Origin: Symbiodinium natans
Lineage: Eukaryota; Sar; Dinophyceae; Suessiales; Symbiodiniaceae
Assembly (NCBI GenBank): GCA_905221605.1
Contig: CAJNDS010002447.1
Coordinates: forward strand, 345,442 to 409,441
Direction: 5' to 3'
Length of the DNA: 64,000 bases
The translations under genes and the position numbers were made by a program. This document shows, piece after piece, positions 57,601 to 64,000 of this stretch (position 1 is its first letter; each line of letters begins with the position of its first letter). The notes beneath the pieces are model-generated. The model saw only the letters and a program-made list of their open reading frames with translations, did no database searches and had not been told where the DNA came from.

Positions 57601-60600
57601 CAATGCGTCCCAGCCTCCAGGAAAATGCCGAACTCCCCATCAGCAAAGCGCTGAGGCAAAGAAGTGAGCAGCTCAACAGGGCGGCGCATCTGAGCCTGAA
57701 CATGCTAGTCATTACGAGTCCCTAGACTCGAAACCGCTTGCTAGTTCATGACCTGCCTCGTCCCCGCTGACCACCCAGCCACAGAGGTCTGCCTCGAAGC
57801 TGCAGCTGATGTTCTCGAGGCCCGAGGCCACATTCATCACAACGAAGGAGTCCAGGCTCACAGCATCCTCCGAGGTCAAGTTGGCCTGGAACCGGAGAGC
57901 GGTGCTGCCCGCGGGAATGCTGACGATGGCCTCACGCCAGTCTGAGCCTTGGCCTCCCGTCTTCGCAAAGAGTTGCACCCAGTCGTTGGATGCGGTCTTG
58001 TACTGCAGCTCAAGCGCAGCAGCGGGCGAGCCAATGACCTGGTAGGCAAAGGCAAGGGCGTGCTCACCAGCAGTCATGTAGTGCGAGCTCTCCAAAACGA
58101 ACTGGCTCTCTTTGCCCTCTGATGTGTTGGAAGCCCACAGGTGGGACTTGCCGTTCTCGACCTCATGCTGCCCCGACGCGTTGGCATCCACAACATGCTG
58201 CCAGGTAGAGCCAGGGAGCGCAGAAAACCAGTTGCAGGAGTCGAACTCGAAATCGCAGGTCAAATCCATGAAATCCACAGGCCCCGTCCTTACGTCATCA
58301 ACAGCCATGAGCCTGTCACCGGGATTGCCGGTGCTTCCGACGAATCGCACTGCAATGGTGCTGGCCGGTAAGCGCGTGGAAACACGCTGCCAGCCACGGC
58401 TGCTGGACCGTGACCACGAAGTCACCCAACTCGCTCCATCAAAGAACTGCAGCTTCAATTCGTCTACGGCATCCTCGGACATCCAGTATGCAAAGCTCCA
58501 CTGCAAGCTCGTCCCGGCAATGGGAATCGCGGGGCTCGTCAAGCTGAAGTCCTGCACGCGTGCGAGCTGCTCTTCTGGGGTCAGAACGTACGCTTTTGGG
58601 GAAGGCTTCCGTGCATGTCTAATTCGTGAATGGAAAATCATGGTGCGATGCATGTCTAGAAAGCACGTGCTACGTTGTGCGCGGCAGTGCCAGCAAAGTT
58701 CATGCCTCATTTCTCGGGTTTAATACTGGTCGACTCTACTCCTCAAAGCCTTAACCTGGGCCCTAGCCATGTCATGAAATGTCACGATTCTGGTCGCCTG
58801 CGTGCTTCGCGGTTCTGGACTGGACTTGCAGTTCTGGGTGTGGTTTGGCTGCGGGCGAACTTTCAGGCTGTTTATGTTTTGCAAACTTGGTGGCGGCTGC
58901 TAGCTTGTCGAGACCTATTGTATATAATTGTATAGGATCTACTTGCAAGATACAGTGTACAATTGCCTTCATGTAGCGACAAAATCCAATCTCTGCGCGA
59001 ACTCTGCTGCAGGGTCAACGGCCCCCCGGCCCCTGACCTTCCAACAGGGGAGGTGCTCCACAAACGCAGACTAAGGAACCATGCTACGTGTGCAGCGACG
59101 ACGACGTCCGTGCTTTGTCAGATTCCAAAAGGCTCCAAGTCAGGCGACGCCAACAGGCGTGAAAATGTTGCAACTACGCTGTGTATGTGGTCTCGCCCGG
59201 GCGAACGGACCAAACAGGCAAAGTTGAGCTTGCTTCCGCATGCCCGACGTAGACAGTTGCAGAAATGCATGAAATGCAGGTTCCGTATTGCGAGGCTTCT
59301 TGTGTACTTCTAGTTGACCTGCAGTACTGATTGTTTATGTACTGATGCGTGGCCACCCTCTACTCCAGAGGTGTCCTGGTTCACGAACCTCGTGCCGATC
59401 TCCAAGAACATGTAGGCAACATCCTCAGATGCTTCTGGACCATGAAAATCCTCGTTACCAGAACGGCCGCGCCATTCACTGCTGCGCAGCCAACTGTTGA
59501 AAGTGTAGGTCGGCTGTTGCGTGACGGATGTCGAGTGCACCTTCACCACGCGGCGAAGATGAGGGCTCTGCTTTTTACAACCCAGGGTGGTCATAGATTT
59601 TGTCCGGTGGGCTCGTAAGTACTTTGCTGCGTGAGGAGAAGGGAAGCACAATTAGGCCGGCAATGGAGCGCAGCATGGGCTCCTTGCTAGCCCCTCCCCC
59701 CTCTTCATTTTCCACCGCCCACACCGCCCCCAGTGCCTTCATACCGGCCACCCCCGCGGCCCGCCCGGCGTGCTGCGGCGCCCCTCGGCGCCCCCCCCCC
59801 CTTCTGCTTTTCATCGCCCGTCCACCGCCAGCACCACCCCCCCCCCCCCCCGCCCCCGTCTCTGTTGGCTAATGTACTATTGCCGCCGCCAACCCCGCCC
59901 CCACCGCCCCCGCCGCTCCCACTCCCCCCCTTTGTTGACAAGCGTGCTCCCCTTGTGCTTTTCATCGCCCTTACCACCCCCAGTGCCCACACCACGTTCT
60001 GCTTGCCTTTGTCGATTCCTTTGTTGAATAATGTTCTCTTGCTGCCCCAGCACGACCACCCGCCAACCCCGCCCATACCGCCCCCAGGATAGGATGAGCT
60101 TCCTTCCCCCCCCCCCCCCACCCACCCTCCCGCCGCTGCAGGAAAGCTACTAATTAAAGAACTCAATTGCTGATGAAACACATACAGACCCCTGTCTTGA
60201 AAACATGGCATTCTCCCACCCCAGCACAAACCAGCGGTAGCATGTACGCTTCAAACATCCCTATCATGGATTAAACGGTCCTCCACGGCCTCACGGCGAC
60301 GGGCTGTTTAGCAGGGAAACACTTGGGAAGTTGTCGGGACGCAATAATAATCAAAAGCCCTCGTTCTAGCAAGCTAGCGAAGATATATTTGCTCGCAGTA
60401 TTCCCGTTTCCCTTGGACGTACACCAAACGAATGTTTCCTGTCCCTCTCTTCCTTGAGAGTTTTGCATCTTACTACTCCATTGATGGATTTCGTTTTAGT
60501 TGCATGTCCACAGGAGAACAGCCCACAAATTTGTGGGGGGGGTTCGGCAATTCCTCATGGATATAGGCCCAATCCTTCTCGAAACTAAAAACGGCCTTGC

Positions 60601-63167
60601 CGGTGCTTCCTTGTATTACGTGGATCTTGGGAATACTGATTATCACTGGAAATTACATTCAACAAGCAAATTCTCCTTGGCCAGCCCTGTCCGGAGGATG
60701 CACATTACATGCGAGACAAGCCCCTACAATATAGACATTTCCCCCATGGAAGGCTAACCGTTTTGAATTGGCCTCAGTTCCGAAGCCCAAGACTTCTCAA
60801 AAGCAAACATTAAGTTTCCATGTCATATGAGCCATGGTTTTTATGTCATGGTGTTTTCAATGGAAATATATTTCCTTCCGCGGAACCCTTCCGCGGACCT
60901 TCCGCGCCTCGAAAGGTAGCTTCCGCGGGGCATGTTGCCTCCCATCCAAACACCATTGCGCTAGACGAGGTTTGCGGGGCTGCTGGGTAGGTGGTTGTTA
61001 CTTGGGTTCGTGGTACTTTTGGAGCGTAGCCCAAAGGCCTAAACCCTAAACCGCCCAGGCGCCAGGGACCGATGCTCAGCAGCTGTTTGGGGTTGAAAGG
61101 TTCATAGGTTATGCTTAAGACGGAGCTTCCGCGAGCTTCCGCGGGAAGATGCTTCCGCCAAACCTTCCGCGTGCTTCCGCGGCCACAGCGCGGAGCTCAT
61201 TCTGAGCACAAACCCAGAATAGATTTCCGTACTAAAGTAACTTTCAAGAAGCGCCTAAAAAAACCGCAGCTCATATGTTTAGCAGGAATATTTTCTACTC
61301 CGCAAATGTACCATGGCAACTTAACATAAAGGCAAACGCAATCAAAACGTTTCCTACAAGACAACTCGGAGGTCATACCGATGAAGCTTCATGAAGGATT
61401 TAACACATACTCATAATGTAGACTAAATGCCTGAAGATAGTAAGGCAAAAGCGAGTCACGCTATAAGCGTTGATAGCGAAGCAGCAAACCATGTTTTTTC
61501 CGCTCTGAGCGCTATCGAAAAGACTGCTAATGGTAGATGGAATTAACTTGCTGACCAGATGTACTGCCGGCCCCAATGCCAGGTAAGAAAGAACAAAAAG
61601 TACCACATCTGCGTCGCCTGCTTCCTGAACAAAGTGTCTTCGCGATGCACACGGGCCTCTTTGGCCATTCCAGTTTCGTCTTCCTGTCTTTTAGCCGCTA
61701 AACGTTCGCTTTTGTAGACAAGCAACCCAAACGGCCAAGCGTAGTAGCGAGCCACTGGTCGAGAAGGGCGGCGCCATTTCTGACACAACATAATCTTCTT
61801 ACAAACAAATGCACGCAATGGAGCCGAAACGCTTGAATCACGGCTCGTTTGCATACAGAACTCTACGTGATGTTTTAACCAGCAATGAGCGTCCTTCCTT
61901 TCGTTGTTTGTTTCTCCTTTGTGTCTTCTCTGTCGGCAAATATTTTGTTACTATTTCTGTGCTTCTTTCTTTCCTTCTTTCTTTCTGTCAATCTTTCTTC
62001 CCCCCCCCCCTGGCTGCCAAGATAGGGGCTTTGCTAGTAAAACATGTAGGGTACATGAAGGATCCCCGTTTCCAATTTTAAATAGAGAGGAGATGATGAA
62101 AACCCCCCCCCCCGCCCAAAAAGAAATTCAGAGAAGAGGGTGGCAAAAATGTGCCTTTAGATCAAGATATTATGTTTCTTTGCTTTTTCTTCAGAGAATA
62201 ATCTTCATGTGAGACATAGTCGTCTTGGGGAGAGGTTACCGTGCATAAAAAAAAGAGAGAGGGAGTGTGTGTGTGTGTGTGTGTGCGCGTGTGTGTGCAT
62301 GTGGGTATTTCTATATGTATATATAACTATGCTTTGCATACGGATAGGTTGATGCACAGCCTCGTGCCCGCTGACCGCCCAGCCACAGAGGTCTGCCTCG
62401 AAGCTGCAGTTGATGTTCTCGAGGCCCGAGGCCACATTCATCACAACGAAGGAGTCCAGGCTCACAGCATCCTCCGAGGTCAAGTTGGCCTGGAACCGGA
62501 GAGCGGTGCTGCCCGCGGGAATGCTGACGATGGCCTCTCGCCAGTCTGAGCCTTGGCCTCCCGTCTTCGCAAAGAGTTGCACCCAGTCGTTGGATGCGGT
62601 CTTGTACTGCAGCTCAAGCGCCGCAGTGTGGGAGCCAACGACCTGGTAGGCAAAAGCAAGCGCGTGTTCACCAGGAGTCATGTAGTGCGGGCTCTCCAAA
62701 AATAACGGGCTCTCTTTGCCCTCTGATGTGTTGGAAGCCCACAGGTAGGACCTGCTGCCGTTTTGCACCTCATGCTGCCCCGATGCGTTGGCATCCACAA
62801 CATGCTGCCAGGTAGAGCCGGGGAGCCCAGAAAACCAGTTGCAGGAGTCGAACTCGAAATTGCAGGTCAAATCCATGAAATCCACAGGCCCCGTCCGCAC
62901 GTTATCGAGAGCAATGTTTCCAGTCCGCCCGCCAGTACTGACCCGGAATCGCAGGGCGACCGCATCGGCCGGCAGCTGGACGCAAGCCCGTTGCCAATCG
63001 CTTCCGTGACTGCCAGATCTGGACCACAGAGTGGTCCAGTCTGCTTCGTCGAAGTATTGCAACGCAAGGCTGCCAACGGTGGCCCCAAGCATGTGGTATT
63101 CAAAGCTCCACTGCTTCCGAATTCCGTCCATCCCCGGGGCAAGCTTGGGGCTTCTCAAGCTGAGCTC
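44091..63167 (-). CDS. Gene A (5' and 3' ends unresolved): MAM-RCC1-SRCR-kelch-GCC2/GCC3 polytopic membrane protein
   Basis: Seventeen exons joined in phase encode a mosaic extracellular protein with a multi-pass C-terminus. Order: at least six complete MAM domains and a partial first one, seven RCC1 repeats, one SRCR domain, six kelch repeats, repeats marked by LCWC, GCC2/GCC3-type cysteine-rich repeats, then about seven membrane helices with an acidic loop. The first exon seen opens with an acceptor inside a MAM domain, so the gene starts beyond 63.2 kb, probably outside the window. The last supported exon ends at a GT donor (44091), so the true C-terminus is missing too. Large Cys-rich proteins ending in a polytopic region are known in alveolates and oomycetes. 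The role is probably surface recognition or adhesion, by inference. Confidence 0.82.
45801..46758 (-). CDS. Gene A exon: first membrane helices and cytosolic loop
   Basis: 958 bases, phase 0 to phase 1. Joined to the previous exon it gives helix 1 (ATLSLITSVVLNFVVAAM and on). Helix 2 is VGIYYLVLPLLAMLGTVL with SWLVTYLLVPL. Then follows a basic and acidic cytosolic segment of about 160 residues with a VDEAVDEAVDEA tract coded by a 12-base tandem repeat (about 45822-45865). The acidic tract may be a polymorphic spacer. Confidence 0.86.
46759..47488 (-). other. Gene A intron with C-rich tract
   Basis: GT-AG intron (TCG|GTCTTT, CCAAAG|GTGGTC). It contains a C-rich stretch at 46890-47010 and one telomere-type fragment near 46842. 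No separate gene is seen. Confidence 0.75.
47489..49062 (-). CDS. Gene A exon: GCC2/GCC3 repeats around an unrecognised 150-residue domain
   Basis: 1,574 bases, phase 1 to phase 0. Two GCC2/GCC3 repeats (CEACSVGFYKADAGPGSCF) precede a 150-residue stretch without cysteines (TLTLNVSVLNVPDAG to LVLQVSELQV). Its alpha/beta pattern and small size recall a SEA-like domain, but I cannot confirm that. More repeats follow (CQPCLQGEYKPTVGNALC, CVDCQPGFFCPGG, CEPCQPGRYKPAEGNSQ). It ends at CQECAQHVATLSLITS with GT donor ACCTCG|GTCTTT, and this becomes the first membrane helix when joined on. Confidence 0.87.
49190..49840 (-). CDS. Gene A exons 49721-49840 and 49190-49604: further LCWC modules
   Basis: The first exon (40 codons) encodes DTERYDFLLSPLEDGVLLAA and IYRMCYCRGDC to DFK. 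The second (415 bases) encodes AVVGLMTVQGPFARSHLCTI, then IYQLCWCARGSHC, and ends in CTRGYFCP. Together they repeat the module of the previous exon: hydrophobic, LC-(W/Y)-C, about 20 residues, VGP-like turn, then C-x-x-G-x-x-C. Introns 49605-49720 and 49063-49189 have GC donors. The second junction restores YFCP-GGVAESAKRF. Confidence 0.86.
50028..51265 (-). CDS. Gene A exon: GCC2/GCC3 repeats and two LCWC modules
   Basis: Starts ATALDSCFCMGGFWN. It carries several C-x-x-C-P/V-x-G repeats (CEACGAGFFC, CEVCPAGRF, CEECMVGTW, CAPCMVGST). Next are two long modules: TVNLCWCAGMAELSC with LSVVGPIQDNYFECVRGDDC, and YLLCWCGKTGGQAC with LRIVGPRTNQEDSCSIGQRC. The end is most likely AAATGAT|GCTCGC (50028), in phase 0, but the context is weak. 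An in-frame alternative lies at 50040. Confidence 0.8.
51414..51512 (-). CDS. Gene A 99-base Cys-rich exon
   Basis: Two bases, 32 codons and one base: QLSDCKCFTGRFWSPEALAC to STTSEA. It is one GCC2/GCC3-type loop, with C-x-C then C-x-x-C-P-A-G. Phases 1 to 1 fit both neighbours. Confidence 0.82.
51618..52716 (-). CDS. Gene A exon: last kelch repeats, LCWC-type repeats, start of GCC2/GCC3 region
   Basis: 1,099 bases, phase 0 to phase 1. DLHRYDWWADQWTELPAL and following give kelch repeats 5 and 6 (DTNSMSMMVFAG, DANSGGLLVFGG), six blades in all. Then a module with GEYRLCACSLHELC and TIELCWCPAGKC, each followed about 20 residues on by a GP or P-G turn. A first GCC2/GCC3-like repeat (CQLCTEAHYCPGGQEATQLAC) closes the exon. 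The donor is GT, shared GTCAGCT making its exact base ambiguous. Confidence 0.85.
53152..53227 (-). CDS. Gene A 76-base kelch exon
   Basis: G plus 25 codons: HTAVWDPITMSMLVFAGW to EYLQ. It fills the gap in a kelch blade between the flanking exons in exact phase. The introns on both sides use GC donors (53228-53307, 80 bases; 52717-53151). Confidence 0.87.
53308..54710 (-). CDS. Gene A exon: RCC1 repeats 5-7, SRCR domain, kelch repeats
   Basis: 1,403 bases. It completes RCC1 repeat 5, adds repeats 6 (GLYHTCALVRRGALWGE) and 7 (GAYHTCALLSDDTTRCWG), making seven blades in total. Next is one SRCR domain (LRLVGGGGYGWVEVLYSG, ICDDGWDAKAAVMVCKDLG, ending DCSAKEAAGWGC). Then come kelch repeats with the (R/A)-x-x-H-(S/T)-(A/T)-V-W-D-A and (L/M)-x-V-F-A-G signatures. 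The GC donor AGCAG|GCATTT lies in phase 2 in the fourth kelch repeat. Confidence 0.9.
54711..55244 (-). other. GA-AG intron splitting an RCC1 repeat
   Basis: Exon A ends GTCCTCGAG|GACTCG and the next exon starts GTCCAG|GACGGC. The protein closes as ACAVLE-DGSAKCWGYG, a perfect RCC1 repeat, in phase 0. With an AG acceptor the donor must be GA. The body (54.72-55.2 kb) is AT-rich and has no gene. Confidence 0.85.
55245..57227 (-). CDS. Gene A exon A: MAM domains and RCC1 repeats 1-5
   Basis: 1,983 bases, 661 codons. The first 240 codons repeat MAM exon B almost exactly. A further MAM domain (CSFEADLCSWLPGG to MSDVAVDEV) follows that has no copy elsewhere. Then RCC1 repeats of the form G-x-x-H-(S/T)-C-A-L-x-x-x-G-x-x-K-C-W-G, about 55 residues each: GGFHTCVL, GHWHSCAL, GGEHSCAL, GGAATCAL and GDWHACAVLE. 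The fifth is split by a GA-AG intron. Confidence 0.9.
56519..58616 (-). repeat. Near-identical tandem copies of a MAM-coding segment (56519-57289 and 57844-58616)
   Basis: The two segments, about 770 bases each, differ at only a few positions, for example CCACGCCTGC against CCACGGCTGC. Exon C (62.36-62.9 kb) is a third, slightly more distant copy. Exons B and C also share the 65 bases at their 3' ends that exon A lacks. Confidence 0.9.
57757..58551 (-). CDS. Gene A MAM exon B
   Basis: 795 bases, 265 codons, phase 0 to phase 0 (acceptor GTGCAG|GACTTC, donor GACGAG|GCAGGT). Same layout as exon C: half MAM, full MAM, then CSFEADLCGWVVSGDE. Nearly identical to the first 740 bases of exon A. The identity runs about 65 bases into the intron upstream of the acceptor, so the duplication unit was larger than the exon. 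Confidence 0.87.
59690..60125. repeat. C-rich low-complexity tract
   Basis: More than 400 bases of CCCCC, CCACC, CCGCC and CACC runs on the plus strand (G-rich on the gene strand), with internal repeats of TTTGTTGA, GCTTTTCATCGCCC and CACCCCCAGTGCC. The open frames here are proline or glycine artefacts. Confidence 0.85.
60876..61190. repeat. Clustered CTTCCGCG motifs in the large intron
   Basis: CTTCCGCG or its close form occurs about five times in 60876-60935 and about six times in 61121-61185, in one orientation, with about 190 bases of unrelated sequence between the two clusters. Confidence 0.7.
62263..62335. repeat. (TG)n and AT-rich microsatellite
   Basis: About 18 TG/CG dinucleotides followed by TATATGTATATATAAC, just downstream of MAM exon C inside the intron. 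Confidence 0.85.
62361..63167 (-). CDS. Gene A MAM exon C
   Basis: 807 bases, 269 codons, phase 0 at both ends (acceptor CCGCAG|GAG, donor CACGAG|GCTGTG). It starts in the second half of one MAM domain (ELSLRSPKLAP, WSFEYHMLG), carries one full MAM (CNFEFDSCNWF to VVMNVASG) and ends with the first residues of the next (CSFEADLCGW). It is the most diverged of three copies: 62361-62900 is close to the others, 62900-63167 is not. Confidence 0.85.
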
Positions 63168-63249
63168 CTGCGGAGGCTGGGCAGGTAACTGATGCAACCC
63201 GGTCAGAAGATGTCGGACACTGGCGTTGGCAAGAGCATACATGAGCAAA

Positions 63250-63447
63250 GATGAGCAAAGCACCACCACCACCACCACAACAACATCAACATCAACAGCA
63301 ACATCAACGTCAACATTAACATCAACATCAGCATCAGCAAAAGATCAACATCAAGATAGAACAACAAGAACAACAACAGGAACAACAACAAGGACTACAA
63401 CAAGAAGAACAACAAGAACAACAACAAGAACAAGAAGAACAACAACG

Positions 63448-63535
<88 letters not shown>

Positions 63536-63536
63536 G

Positions 63537-63568
<32 letters not shown>

Positions 63569-64000
63569 ACAAGAACAAGAACAAGAACCAGAACCAGAAC
63601 CAGAACAAGAACAAGATCAAGAAAAGGAACAAGAAAAGTAACAAGAAAAGGAACAAGAACAAGAACAAGAAAAGGAACAAGAACAAGAACAAGAACAAGA
63701 ACAAGAACAAGAACAAGAACAAGAACAAGAACAAGAACAAGAACAAGAACAAGAACAAGAAGAAGAGCACCAACAAGAAGAAGAAGAAGAACAACAACAA
63801 CAACAAGAACAACAAGAAGAAGCACAACAACAACCACCACAATAGCAACCGCAACCACGACCAGAACAAGAAGAACAAGAAGAACAAGAAGAACAAGAAG
63901 AACAAGAAGAACAAGAAGAACAAGAAGAACAAGAAGAACAAGAGGAACAAGAAGAATAACAGCAAGAAGAACAGCAAGAAGAAGAAGAACAAGCAGAAGA
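63250..64000. repeat. CAA and CAAGAA microsatellite field
   Basis: Everything from about 63250 to the window end is built from CAA, CAG, GAACAA and AAGAAG units. It begins with CACCAC/ACATCAACA units, passes through a pure (CAA)n block (63447-63531) and a (CAAGAA)n block (63563-63760), and ends in (GAAGAACAA)n. It lies upstream of gene A exon C, in an intron or the 5' flank. Long frames here are valine, leucine or phenylalanine homopolymers and not genes. Confidence 0.93.

Larger units (their letters stand above)
58552..62360 (-). other. 3.8-kb intron between MAM exons C and B
   Basis: Bounded by GC donor CACGAG|GCTGTG and acceptor GTGCAG|GACTTC. It is lower in GC than the exons, especially 60.1-62.3 kb. 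It contains a C-rich tract (59690-60125), a CTTCCGCG repeat patch (60876-61190), one telomere-type fragment (61037-61051) and a TG repeat (62263-62300). No open frame looks like a mobile-element protein. A 103-codon minus frame at 61543-61854 is not convincing. Confidence 0.7.

Noticed and set aside
57712-57756. Stop codon after MAM exon B read as a truncated gene
   Set aside because: The stop lies beyond a GC donor (GACGAG|GCAGGT) at the same place as in exon C. The exon continues in frame into exon A, so the gene is not broken here.
61543-61854. Minus-strand frame of 103 codons in the large gene A intron
   Set aside because: It has some aromatic residues that resemble a membrane helix but no splice context, no homologous copy and an AT-rich setting where chance frames are short but common.
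63334-63992. Minus-strand frames of 174 and 213 codons rich in Val, Leu and Phe
   Set aside because: They are translated CAA/CAAGAA microsatellite.

Overview
The window looks like nuclear DNA of a dinoflagellate. The evidence is in the splicing. Joining exons across the two large minus-strand genes gives introns that start with GT, GC or GA and end with AG, almost always followed by G (AG|G). That mix is established for Symbiodiniaceae-type dinoflagellate genomes and unusual elsewhere. Telomere-type TTTAGGG motifs, GC-rich codons and very large mosaic surface proteins fit the same picture. Genus cannot be told from the sequence.

Layout. (1) 1-13.1 kb has no convincing gene. It is littered with short and degenerate telomere-type tracts in both orientations, plus two homogeneous 8-mer variant arrays (7.34-7.54 kb and 8.25-8.35 kb). 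(2) 14.70-16.88 kb and 38.46-41.39 kb hold the same composite repeat in the same orientation. (3) Between them lies gene B, minus strand, 37,602 down to 17,333. It has about 36 exons and encodes roughly 4,900 residues: a cytosolic EF-hand, one membrane helix, a large unrecognised ectodomain, a long array of degenerate helical repeats and a C-terminal beta-rich part. (4) 41.4-44.1 kb has no clear gene. (5) Gene A, minus strand, runs from 63,167 (5' end outside the window) to about 44,091: MAM domains, seven RCC1 repeats, SRCR, six kelch repeats, LCWC-motif repeats, GCC2/GCC3-type cysteine-rich repeats and a polytopic membrane C-terminus. (6) 63.25-64.0 kb is a CAA/CAAGAA microsatellite.

Exon ends given as exact numbers were placed by eye at splice junctions where reading phase and domain continuity agree; exon lengths fit the phases throughout. 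Ends marked 'about' are not resolved. No expression data or database search was available, so domain names rest on recognisable motifs. Both large genes are oriented the same way, as is common in dinoflagellate gene clusters. Both encode probable cell-surface or secretory-pathway proteins, but nothing in the sequence links them functionally.
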